Assembly (NCBI GenBank): GCA_000434435.1
Contig: FR895618.1
Span: 1-11,395, forward strand
Reading direction: 5' to 3'
DNA length: 11,395 bases
DNA from: Firmicutes bacterium CAG:475
GTDB taxonomy: Bacteria; Bacillota; Clostridia; Christensenellales; CAG-917
This document shows, one piece after another, positions 1 to 5,682 of this stretch. The notes under the pieces were generated by a model. The model searched no databases and was not told the origin of the DNA. It saw nothing but the letters and a program-made list of their open reading frames with translations. Numbering within the stretch: the stretch's first letter is position 1; every line of letters begins with the position of its first letter. The translations under genes were made by a program, and so were the position numbers.

Positions 1-91
1 CCGCCGTGCGCTGTGCGCACCGAACCACCTTTCGGTGCTGACGCTTGGGCAATTTGCACAAGTGCGGCCCTGCGCTATTAAACGAATCCAC
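1..91. repeat. hairpin-array repeat, copy A (cut by window start)
   Basis: First of two direct copies; the second lies exactly 305 bases downstream with no gap needed in the alignment. Two blocks are identical in both copies: 21-37 (cgaaccacctttcggtg) and 74-91 (gctattaaacgaatccac). Between and beside them the sequence differs but the folding is kept. A hairpin at 6-20 has a 6-bp stem (gtgcgc/gcgcac) with a 3-base loop, and another is centred on 60/61 (gcac-aa-gtgc, extended by two G-T pairs). The copy probably continues upstream of the window, because copy B has one more hairpin there. No coding role is seen. Confidence 0.75.
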
Positions 92-104
92 CCACCACGA
101 AAAT

Positions 105-131
105 CCGTGCTATTTGGCACGGTTTTTCTTT
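105..131 (+). terminator. intrinsic terminator after repeat copy A
   Basis: A 6-bp GC-rich stem (ccgtgc 105-110 with gcacgg 117-122) and a 6-base loop are followed directly by a T-rich run (tttttcttt). It lies a few bases after repeat copy A and could end a plus-strand transcript that runs through that copy. Confidence 0.65.
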
Positions 132-292
132 TATAAAGACCTTAGCCTTTTAGCAGTATTTTCGTGGTTCTATCGCGCAACCGATATATGCTATCAGTTT
201 ACAGATGGGCAAAACTTCAAGCCACAATTCCGCTATATCGCTTGCTTGGTGATAAATAGGTGCTTTTTTGTATGTGAAGGGGGGGGGGATTA
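132..292. other. non-coding spacer with a G10 tract
   Basis: No convincing gene was found. Open frames exist on both strands but run into the repeats and lack ribosome binding sites. The only notable feature is a homopolymer of ten G residues at 279-288, just before repeat copy B. Confidence 0.5.
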
Positions 293-396
293 GGCTGTTT
301 TCAAACAGCCACACGCTTTGCGTGTCGAACCACCTTTCGGTGTGCACACTTCGCTTTGGCAAGTAAACTTGCACGCTCGCTATTAAACGAATCCAC
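293..396. repeat. hairpin-array repeat, copy B
   Basis: Complete copy of the repeat seen at 1-91. It reads as consecutive hairpins: 293-310 (ggctgtt/aacagcc, 7 bp), 311-325 (acacgc-ttt-gcgtgt, 6 bp), 331-342 (cacc-tttc-ggtg, conserved) and 359-372 (gcaag-taaa-cttgc), then the conserved tail 379-396. The first two stems abut with no spacer. Read on the minus strand, the conserved hairpin is CACC-GAAA-GGTG with a GNRA-type loop, which favours minus-strand RNA. Stems 311-325 and 359-372 differ from copy A by paired changes that keep the pairing. It may be a structured RNA or a REP/MITE-like element; the sequence alone does not decide. Confidence 0.75.
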
Positions 397-413
397 ACAT
401 CGGTCAATACAAT

Positions 414-710
414 CTATATTTCATAATCTGTTAAATCTGCCGTGTTAGATTGATATAACGGATGAATCGGATTGCCGGCTTTTGTTAGTTTTATTATCTT
501 TATGGTTTTTCTGTCTTTTATACTTAATATTTGCAGTATTTCATTTAGGCATTCTTTTAGGTATTTGCGTTTTGTTATTAGATTGCCATATGCAAGAAGT
601 ATATCGCACTTTGGATACAGTTGTGATATTTTATTGATATATAACAAATTGTTTTGAAACAAATTTTTATCACATTCGGCATGTAGGTCGTTAGGATTTG
701 TTGATCTTTG
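414..710 (-). pseudogene. DUF1643 family protein, C-terminal fragment (gene interrupted)
   Basis: This is the C-terminal 97 codons plus stop of a DUF1643 gene. The readable part begins RSTNPNDLHAECDKNL and contains the family hallmarks: an N-P-x-D-L segment, a DILLAYGN strand (the usual 'aaWG' position) and the terminal GNPIHPLY motif (the usual 'G.P.HPLY'). It has no start codon of its own; upstream of about 710 the frame runs into foreign phage DNA. The missing N-terminal half is at 2288-2500 on the same strand. The family's biochemical role is not established. Sequence and family assignment are firm; loss of function is inferred from the interruption. Confidence 0.8.
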
Positions 711-711
711 T
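708..711. repeat. TTGT, left boundary of the insert
   Basis: The same four bases occur at 2288-2291, the other edge of the foreign segment. Collapsing the two copies into one rejoins the DUF1643 reading frame. It may be a target duplication, a recombination core or simple microhomology. Confidence 0.5.
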
Positions 712-737
712 GGGGTTTTCGCATATAGGAGCAAATA

Positions 738-1550
738 ATGGCGAAATGGAACGAAAGCGAACATCCAAGAGACGATGACGGAAAGTTTACGGACGGAACC
801 GGTGGCGGCAGGACGCATTGGATAACATCGAAGCGTGACTTTTCTAACGTGCAGGCTAGTGTGGCTCAACGTGTCTTTGATGACGATGAAACAGCAAGTT
901 TTACAGAAGTGAAACAAGTTGAAGACTTGATAAAAAACAAAAAATGGTTTATAGTAAAAAATATCAATGGCACAGAGTATAATAGCAATGAAGCCATCTC
1001 GCTCGAAGGTTGTGATTTGCAATCCGCAAGGGGCGTATTCAAAGCACATCAGACACTATACGAAAGGTTCCCACAACTTATCGGTAAATTGGCTGGTATG
1101 AATGCAACTAAAATTGTATCGACAGAAATGGCACGATGCTCAATGGGATTTGGTTGCGGTGGATTGGTTGTAAACACATTTTGGTATGGAAACAATGAAG
1201 TACTACAAAAGTCTTATGTTGACAGTGTAATAAAAAACTTTCATCCGCAAGGAACAGAAGCTAATGCTGCTGTATCGGTAACAATGCACGAACTGGGGCA
1301 CGCAATTGATGACTATTTATCATCGATTAGTGGCAAAAATGGCTTTCTGTCACACTCATTAAGACCAAAAATAATGAAACAGTGTGGATATTCAATAAAT
1401 GACATCCAAACGCAAGTAAGTGAATATGCCGGAACAGATGCGGAAGAATGGTTCGCGGAATGCTGGTGTGAGTACATGGTCAGCTCGAATCCGCGTCCAG
1501 TTGCCCAAGCATTAGGCGACACTGTCTCAAAATTAATAAGGAGAGAATAA
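738..1550 (+). CDS. phage-associated lethal-factor-like (ATLF-type) zinc metalloprotease
   Basis: A 270-residue protein with ribosome binding site aggag at 727-731. Its N-terminus contains NESEHPRDDDGKFT, a motif often seen in phage minor head (MuF-like) proteins. The C-terminal third is a gluzincin protease domain: HELGH at residues 184-188 (two zinc ligands and the catalytic Glu), then Y230 and E237. HELGHAIDDY and the spacing Y-x6-E, followed by WFAE, match the anthrax lethal factor catalytic domain (HEFGHAVDDY; Tyr728 and Glu735 followed by FFAE). There is no signal peptide, so delivery by phage particle or action inside the cell is more likely than classical secretion; that is inference. 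It is followed without a gap by a 79-codon gene. A structural or maturation role is the main alternative to a host-directed effector. Confidence 0.8.
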   Translation: MAKWNESEHPRDDDGKFTDGTGGGRTHWITSKRDFSNVQASVAQRVFDDDETASFTEVKQVEDLIKNKKWFIVKNINGTEYNSNEAISLEGCDLQSARGVFKAHQTLYERFPQLIGKLAGMNATKIVSTEMARCSMGFGCGGLVVNTFWYGNNEVLQKSYVDSVIKNFHPQGTEANAAVSVTMHELGHAIDDYLSSISGKNGFLSHSLRPKIMKQCGYSINDIQTQVSEYAGTDAEEWFAECWCEYMVSSNPRPVAQALGDTVSKLIRRE

Positions 1551-1790
1551 ATGGAAAAAACTATTTTTGATAGCCCGTATGTATATAGGGAAATCGATGA
1601 ATTCGGCAGATCTGTTTTAAGAATCAAAGACAATGCCCCTGAGACTCTGAAAAAAGAATTTGAAGAAGCAATCGCATTACAGGATACGATTCTTTATGTT
1701 AAAACGGCAAAAGAGTGGTTGGATGTTCAAAAACATATAGGCGATGAAGAATATTTGAAAGCGAAAGGTTACTATAACAAAAACAGATAG
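1551..1790 (+). CDS. hypothetical 79-residue protein coupled to the metalloprotease
   Basis: The start codon directly follows the TAA of the metalloprotease gene, and the ribosome binding site (aaggagag, about 1539-1546) lies inside that gene, so translation is coupled. The product is small, charged and soluble, with no membrane segment or signal peptide. A predicted helical stretch (PETLKKEFEEAIALQD) is followed by a short strand and a second helix rich in Lys and Glu. I recognise no family. Tight coupling to a toxin-like protease allows an immunity, chaperone or adaptor role, but nothing in the sequence proves this. A terminator follows it. Confidence 0.7.
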   Translation: MEKTIFDSPYVYREIDEFGRSVLRIKDNAPETLKKEFEEAIALQDTILYVKTAKEWLDVQKHIGDEEYLKAKGYYNKNR

Positions 1791-1816
1791 GTTGAGCGTT
1801 ATATACTCAAACACAC

Positions 1817-1844
1817 AAAGCACATCACAACGGTGTGCTTTTTT
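1817..1844 (+). terminator. intrinsic terminator after the metalloprotease pair
   Basis: The stem aagcaca (1818-1824) pairs with tgtgctt (1834-1840) around a 9-base loop and runs into six T residues (1839-1844). It separates the protease pair from the following small-terminase-like gene. Confidence 0.8.
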
Positions 1845-1876
1845 CATGCAAAAAAACACAAAGGGGGTGGTCGCAA

Positions 1877-2290
1877 ATGACCAAAGCCGAAAGGGAAGCC
1901 TTGAAAGCCGAGTTCATCACAGGCGACTACCGTACAATCAAAGAGTTTGCGGAAGAAAAGGGCATTGAGTACAATAGCACATTCCGAAAGATGGCAAGTC
2001 TTGAAAGGTGGACAAAAGACAAAAACGAACATCTTGAACAAATTTACAAAAAAACCGTAAAGAAGCACGAACAAAAACGTGTAGAAGACGCTTTACGCGA
2101 CGCAACGGTAAGACAAAAACGTTGGAAGCAACTGCACTTGTTAGAGATAAGGCGTTGAAACTTTTAGGAACGGCAAAGTCGGCAAAAGAAGTCAACGCCA
2201 TAGCATCGGCGTTGTATCGCATCAACGAGATTGAGCGTGGGCTTCTGAATTACGATAAAGGTTCGGGAGAAGATGCAAAGAGCAGGCTTG
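1877..2290 (+). pseudogene. phage terminase small-subunit-like gene, frameshifted and truncated
   Basis: The start is fixed by the strong site aagggggtgg at 1861-1870. The first frame gives MTKAEREALKAEF, then a helix-turn-helix-like segment (YRTIKEFAEEKGIEYNSTF), as in DNA-binding domains of phage small terminase subunits, then a Lys-rich helix. This frame stops at 2156-2158. Protein-like sequence continues in the -1 frame from about 2118 (TALVRDKALKLLGTAKSAKEVNAIASALYRINEIE), so one base was lost, most simply in the A5 run at 2115-2119. The second frame is cut by the insert boundary at 2290. It would recognise phage DNA for packaging if intact; here it is a remnant. A generic phage HTH protein is the alternative. 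Confidence 0.6.
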
Positions 2291-2291
2291 T
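2288..2291. repeat. TTGT, right boundary of the insert
   Basis: Partner of the TTGT at 708-711. To its right the minus strand encodes the N-terminal half of DUF1643; to its left lies the truncated phage gene. Confidence 0.5.
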
Positions 2292-2500
2292 AGCGGATAT
2301 ATATTTAACATTATCCAATTTTCATATCCGTTGTGTCGGCTGATACTAATTATTTTTTTGATAGTGTTATCAATACATTCGGGGCAAGCGGTGCTTGGGT
2401 TTATTCCAAAGCATAACAAAGTATTTCCGTTTGGATTAAAAATTTGTCCCAACACGTATCTTGCCGAATTATCCTCATTTCTTTCGTATATCCACTGCAT
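2288..2500 (-). pseudogene. DUF1643 family protein, N-terminal fragment (gene interrupted)
   Basis: The first 71 codons of the DUF1643 gene, starting MQWIYERNEDNSARYVLGQI. It shows the family landmarks: an early R-Y-x-L segment, INPSTACPECIDNTIKK (the usual 'NPSTA...DpTi') and NGYENWIMLNIYPL (the usual 'GY....NLfp'). The ATG at 2500 is preceded by a GGGG-containing site. After residue 71 the frame enters the insert and reads about 20 foreign residues before a stop at 2222. Joined at TTGT to the fragment at 414-707 it gives 168 residues in frame, a normal length for the family as I know it. Confidence 0.8.
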
Positions 2501-2669
2501 ATTAAAACCCCAAACGATTTATTTTTGTAGCGATTTCCACAATTTAATCGTCATATTTGTCCATATAGCATAACATATTTTACAAAAATATTAAAGTGCG
2601 ATTATGTGAATTTTTGCAATATTTAATCGTTTCAATGTTTTTATATTATTAGCATAAAGTTTTTATCAA

Positions 2670-2693
2670 ATTGCGCATTTTGCGCGGTTTTTT
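2670..2693 (+). terminator. possible intrinsic terminator upstream of the spoVA block
   Basis: The stem attgcgc (2670-2676) pairs with gcgcggt (2682-2688) around a 5-base loop, with two G-T pairs, and is followed by six T residues. No plus-strand gene lies immediately before it, so it may insulate the spoVA block from upstream transcription. The surrounding stretch 2501-2727 is AT-rich and holds no other gene that I can support. Confidence 0.5.
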
Positions 2694-2727
2694 GTGTAAA
2701 AGTTTTAATTTTGGCAATCATTGCCGT

Positions 2728-2886
2728 ATGGATGCGCTGTTTTCGAGGAACGTTGAGGATAAAGAGGTGTTTTTCAAGAAAAACGACAACGTTGAGGGCG
2801 TTGTGGAAAACGTCCGTGAAGTGAAAAACCGAACGAACAACGACAATTCGATTTTGGCGGCATCCAAATCCGAAATTAAAGAGTAG
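2728..2886 (+). CDS. possible 52-residue small protein upstream of spoVAC
   Basis: A short frame from ATG 2728 to the stop at 2884-2886, just before spoVAC. The product, beginning MDALFSRNVEDKEVFF, is highly charged and has no membrane segment. Codons in the second half follow the purine-N-pyrimidine bias and codon choice of the neighbouring genes (runs such as gttgagggc gttgtggaa), the main argument that it is or was coding. Against it: there is no ribosome binding site, and a hairpin (ggcaa-tca-ttgcc) lies immediately before the start. Another frame just upstream reads as a hydrophobic stretch (VKVLILAIIAVW), so this may be the tail of a frameshifted gene. I recognise no family. Confidence 0.35.
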   Translation: MDALFSRNVEDKEVFFKKNDNVEGVVENVREVKNRTNNDNSILAASKSEIKE

Positions 2887-2887
2887 A

Positions 2888-2937
2888 CGCTCAAGCGGAA
2901 GTTTGAGCGAACGAGCACTCAAACGGTTGAGGAAAAT
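2888..2937 (+). promoter_or_regulatory. spoVAC leader with two exclusive folds around the ribosome binding site
   Basis: Four complementary segments lie in series. Segment 1, cgctcaa (2888-2894), pairs with segment 2, ttgagcg (2903-2909). Segment 3, ctcaa (2918-2922), pairs with segment 4, ttgag (2927-2931), which forms part of the ribosome binding site gagga (2929-2933). Alternatively, gtttgag (2901-2907) pairs with ctcaaac (2918-2924) over 7 bp and frees the binding site. The layout resembles a translational on/off switch. The pairings are seen directly; a regulatory role is inference. Confidence 0.4.
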
Positions 2938-3381
2938 ATGATCGATAGAGAAGAATATCAACAATACGTAAAGGATAATGCGCCCAAATCGCCCATGGTG
3001 CGCACGCTTTTGGCGGCGTTTTTGGTGGGCGGTATCATTTGTTGTATCGGCGAGGGAATAGGCGATATTTTGCAGCTTATTTTCAAGGATATGAGCGACA
3101 AAGATGTTGCGACATATGAAAGTTGTATAATGATTTTTCTTGGCAGTTTTCTCACTGCACTCGGACTTTATGACAAACTCGGGCATTTTGCAGGTGGCGG
3201 TTCGATTATTCCGATAACCGGATTTGCAAACTCGGTGGTTTCGCCCGCTATGGAATACAATCGAGAAGGCGTATTTTTCGGAGTATGCGCAAAGATGTTT
3301 GTGATTGCCGGGCCGATTATCGTATTCGGCGTAGTTGCGAGTTTCGTTGTGGGATTTATCGGATACTTTGTTTATATGTGA
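2938..3381 (+). CDS. spoVAC: stage V sporulation protein AC
   Basis: A 147-residue integral membrane protein, the usual length for SpoVAC. SpoVA proteins in the spore inner membrane carry dipicolinic acid with calcium into the forespore and release it at germination; SpoVAC is thought to form a mechanosensitive channel part. Hydrophobic segments lie at about 22-50, 62-80, 90-102 and 118-147. The family signature AGGGSIIPITGFANSVVSPA starts at residue 85, followed by an EYNREG turn. The start ATG has gagga 4 bases upstream. spoVAD begins only 7 bases after its stop, so the two are cotranscribed. No clear sigma-G or sigma-F promoter could be fixed upstream. Confidence 0.95.
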   Translation: MIDREEYQQYVKDNAPKSPMVRTLLAAFLVGGIICCIGEGIGDILQLIFKDMSDKDVATYESCIMIFLGSFLTALGLYDKLGHFAGGGSIIPITGFANSVVSPAMEYNREGVFFGVCAKMFVIAGPIIVFGVVASFVVGFIGYFVYM

Positions 3382-3388
3382 GGTGAAA

Positions 3389-4597
3389 ATGCGCACTTTT
3401 CAGCTATCTAAGCAGGTATATATTAAAAGCGGATTTACAATCGTCGGGCCGAAAGAGGGGTACGGAAACTTTGCGGACAAGTTCGATATCGTGCTTAAAA
3501 ACGATATTTGGTGTGAAAAATCCTTTGAAAAATGCGAAAGCAAGATGCATCGCGACGCCGTGAGCGGAGCTATAAAGAAAGCAGGATTAAAGCGTGAAGA
3601 TATAGATATTATGCTTGGCGGCGATTTGCTCAACGAGCTTGCCGCAACGTCTCTTGCCGCACGCAACTTTCCGTGCGCGTTTTTGGGGCTTTACAATGCT
3701 TGCTCTACGTTCAGCGAAAGTATAATCGTGGGCGCAATGCTTATCGAGGGCGGATTTGCAAACAACGTCACGTGTTCGACATCGAGTCACTTTGCGTCGG
3801 CTGAAAGACAGTATCGTTTTCCTCTCGAACTCGGCAATCAGCGCACTCCCACGTCGCAATGGACGGTTACGGGCGCAGGCTGTACGGTTTTGTCGGGCGA
3901 AATGCCGTCTATGATGAACGAAAGGGTGTACGAGGACGATATTATCGCAATCGACGACAATATGAACATCGACCAAAAGACGCTTGAAAAGTACAAAAAA
4001 AGCATTGAAAAACAGAAGAAAGTCATAGACAAGGAAAAATCGAATATCATCGAGCAAAACTTTGACAAGGAAAGCAACGATTACGCAAAGCCGAATACGC
4101 ATTACGTCGTCGTTACGGGCGGAACGATGGGCAAAGTGGTGGATTTGGGCATTGACGACGAGGCGAATATGGGGGCGGCAATGGCTCCTGCCGCTTGCGA
4201 CACGATTGTTACGCATTTTGAGGAAACGGGGCGTTCTCCCGACTACTACGACGGTATTTTTACGGGGGATTTGGGCAGGCACGGCAAAGAAATGCTGGAA
4301 TATCTGCTCTCGAAAGAGGGGATTACTCTGCCGAAATACTACATGGATTGCGGCGCAAGCTACTTTACGCCCGAACAAAAGACTTTTCAAGGCGGTTCGG
4401 GTGCAGGGTGCGTGAACACCGTTTTCAACTCATATATCCTCAAAAAAATGCAGAAGGGTGAGTTGAAGCGAGTGCTCGTCGTGCCGACGGGGGCGTTGCT
4501 TAACAAGGATACGCCGCTGCAAAAGGAAACAATCCCCGGCATATCTCATGCCTTTACCCTTGAAAGTCATCCGTTTTTGATTGAAAAACGGCAATAA
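3389..4597 (+). CDS. spoVAD: stage V sporulation protein AD with an unusual internal insertion
   Basis: A 402-residue thiolase-fold protein that binds dipicolinic acid on the spore inner membrane; the Bacillus subtilis protein has about 338 residues. Family landmarks are GPKEGYG (20-26), GGDLLNELAA (77-86), NACSTFSES (103-111), TSSHFASAERQYRFP (131-145), MGKVVDLGIDD (247-257), NMGAAMAPAACDTI (260-273), GGSGAGC (335-341) and PTGALLNKD (366-374). The extra length lies in one place, about residues 175-238, between the VLSGEMPS strand and the VVVTGGTMGKV strand. It is rich in Lys, Glu and Asp (KKSIEKQKKVIDKEKS) and is probably a helical hairpin or loop. The start at 3389 was chosen for its site aggtg at 3381-3385; an upstream in-frame start would overlap spoVAC. 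Confidence 0.95.
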   Translation: MRTFQLSKQVYIKSGFTIVGPKEGYGNFADKFDIVLKNDIWCEKSFEKCESKMHRDAVSGAIKKAGLKREDIDIMLGGDLLNELAATSLAARNFPCAFLGLYNACSTFSESIIVGAMLIEGGFANNVTCSTSSHFASAERQYRFPLELGNQRTPTSQWTVTGAGCTVLSGEMPSMMNERVYEDDIIAIDDNMNIDQKTLEKYKKSIEKQKKVIDKEKSNIIEQNFDKESNDYAKPNTHYVVVTGGTMGKVVDLGIDDEANMGAAMAPAACDTIVTHFEETGRSPDYYDGIFTGDLGRHGKEMLEYLLSKEGITLPKYYMDCGASYFTPEQKTFQGGSGAGCVNTVFNSYILKKMQKGELKRVLVVPTGALLNKDTPLQKETIPGISHAFTLESHPFLIEKRQ

Positions 4598-4618
4598 AAT
4601 TCGCAAATCGGAGTGAAT

Positions 4619-4990
4619 ATGGATATATTTTTGGATTATCTCAAAGTGTTTGCCGTGGGCGGCGCGGTGTGTATGCTCGGACAAATACTCATCAATAAAA
4701 CAAAGATGTCGTCGGCAAGAATCCTTGTGACTTATTTGCTTATCGGCGTCGTTTTGGAAGTGTGCGGAGCTTTCGAGCCTATGAAAGAGTTTGCCGGTTC
4801 GGGCGTGACGATACCCATTATGGGTTTTGGCTCGAATCTTGCCAAAGGCGCGCTCGAAGGAGTGCAAAAAGACGGATTTCTCGGTGCGATTACGGGCGGT
4901 ATGAGCGCGGTGGCGGCAGGGCTTACAACCGTCATCGTGTGCGGATTCGTTTTCGGATTGATTTCGCGCTCGCGATCGAAGAAAATTTGA
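4619..4990 (+). CDS. spoVAE: stage V sporulation protein AE
   Basis: A 123-residue membrane protein matching SpoVAE (AEb type) in length. Hydrophobic segments lie at about 5-25, 33-51, 62-72 and 93-116, and the family motif AGSGVTIPIMGFGSNLAKGA spans 59-78. This motif mirrors the one in SpoVAC and reflects the shared SpoVAC/AE fold. It acts with SpoVAC and SpoVAD in dipicolinate transport across the spore inner membrane. The ATG at 4619 has ggag at 4610-4613, better placed than the GTG at 4613 that overlaps it. The short C-terminal tail is basic (SRSRSKKI). It is the last gene of the spoVA cluster and converges on yunB with only 9 bases between. Confidence 0.93.
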   Translation: MDIFLDYLKVFAVGGAVCMLGQILINKTKMSSARILVTYLLIGVVLEVCGAFEPMKEFAGSGVTIPIMGFGSNLAKGALEGVQKDGFLGAITGGMSAVAAGLTTVIVCGFVFGLISRSRSKKI

Positions 4991-4993
4991 AGG

Positions 4994-5010
4994 TAAACAC
5001 TATGTGTTTA
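4994..5010. terminator. hairpin between converging spoVAE and yunB
   Basis: A perfect 7-bp stem, taaacac/gtgttta, with a 3-base loop (tat) that overlaps the yunB stop codon. It lacks a clear T run on either side, so it may be a weak two-way terminator or only a stabilising hairpin. Confidence 0.4.
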
Positions 5011-5677
5011 AATTGAGCAGACTCGACGAATCGTACAAATTCAGATAAGTTTGCGGAATTTTTCCTACGATGAGGTTTTCGCACACCAGAACTTCGGCTT
5101 TGACCTGAATTGTGGGTTGATCTATCGGCGTGACGATGCTCACGTCCGCATATACGTCTATGTAGATTTTGTGCAATGTCTGATTTATCCCTGCCGACTG
5201 AAAAAACGATACGAAATCGCAGTTTGCCATGCCTATCGGGGTGATTTTTATGGTTACGTCGGGGCCGAATCCCATAAGGAGAGCAAGCCCCGTAAAAGTG
5301 CCTGCGGCGATTTGAATCTCCTGCGTGCCCAGAGAGTCGAGATTTGCTTGCGCAAGGTTTGCTATTTGCCTTGCGATTTTGTTTATTTGCGGCGAATTGG
5401 CCTTTATCATCGAGATATTTCCGTCTTTATCCTTTACGATGTCGAAAAGCATTTCGTAGGTCAGTCCGTCCGAAAGCACGCTGGTTGCGGCAAGGTTTAC
5501 GGCGTTTGTGGTTACGGCGCGCATTTGAGCAACAGAGCTGTCCATGACCGTCGGAACGATGTTGGAGCGGAAATAGACAGTGCAAAACACGAAAACCGCA
5601 AGAAAAATCGTGATTGCAATCACGACACGAAACAGTTTCGGTTTCATGGATTTTGCGATTTTTTCACGTCTTTGCAC
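5000..5677 (-). CDS. yunB: sporulation protein YunB
   Basis: About 225 residues. The N-terminus is basic, followed by one membrane segment (about 15-35); the rest would lie outside the cytoplasm of the mother cell or in the intermembrane space. Family hallmarks lie in the C-terminal half: a GPDVTIKITPIG strand (138-149), a DFVSFFQSAGINQTLHKIY block (154-172), and CENLIVGKIPQTY (199-211), close to the usual ETVIVG-VP-TY. In B. subtilis yunB is controlled by sigma-E, and a matching -10 box lies just upstream here. The outermost start is GTG at 5677; an ATG at 5647 is a good alternative, since neither has a clear ribosome binding site. The exact biochemical role is unknown. Confidence 0.9.
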   Translation of the reverse strand: MQRREKIAKSMKPKLFRVVIAITIFLAVFVFCTVYFRSNIVPTVMDSSVAQMRAVTTNAVNLAATSVLSDGLTYEMLFDIVKDKDGNISMIKANSPQINKIARQIANLAQANLDSLGTQEIQIAAGTFTGLALLMGFGPDVTIKITPIGMANCDFVSFFQSAGINQTLHKIYIDVYADVSIVTPIDQPTIQVKAEVLVCENLIVGKIPQTYLNLYDSSSLLNLNT

Positions 5678-5682
5678 GATAT

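Larger units (their letters stand above)
711..2290. mobile_element. phage-derived insert splitting the DUF1643 gene
   Basis: About 1580 bases of DNA separate the two halves of one DUF1643 gene. The cargo lies on the opposite strand to the host gene and is of phage type: a metalloprotease with a phage head-protein motif, a 79-residue protein, a terminator, and a small-terminase-like gene cut off at the right edge. Both edges share TTGT, but no terminal inverted repeats and no integrase or transposase are seen inside. The left edge is only about 17 bases before a ribosome binding site, so no promoter is included. It could be the remnant of a larger integrated phage or conjugative element after internal deletion, or a fragment captured during repair. 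Confidence 0.75.

Noticed and set aside
1..396. Repeats as a CRISPR array or integron attC sites
   Set aside because: Only two copies, about 100 bases long and 305 apart, with internal hairpins. There is no short-repeat/spacer pattern and no attC-type GTTRRRY end boxes.
150..407. Minus-strand frame of 85 residues across repeat copy B
   Set aside because: Part of it (about 154-270) reads somewhat protein-like, but it runs through the hairpin repeat, has no ribosome binding site and matches no family I know.
414..1049. Long minus-strand frame of 211 residues
   Set aside because: Only the part up to about 710 is DUF1643. The rest is antisense to the metalloprotease gene and has no family features.
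2110..2125. Programmed -1 frameshift in the small-terminase-like gene
   Set aside because: The A5 run does not form a proper slippery heptamer in the reading frame, and the gene is truncated anyway, so simple mutation is more likely.
2690..2730. Sigma-F or sigma-G promoter for spoVAC
   Set aside because: A TGTAAA-N18-CATTGCC arrangement was considered, but it matches the sigma-G consensus in too few positions.
2641..3396. Minus-strand frame of 251 residues opposite spoVAC
   Set aside because: It is the antisense shadow of spoVAC and its leader: no ribosome binding site and biased composition.
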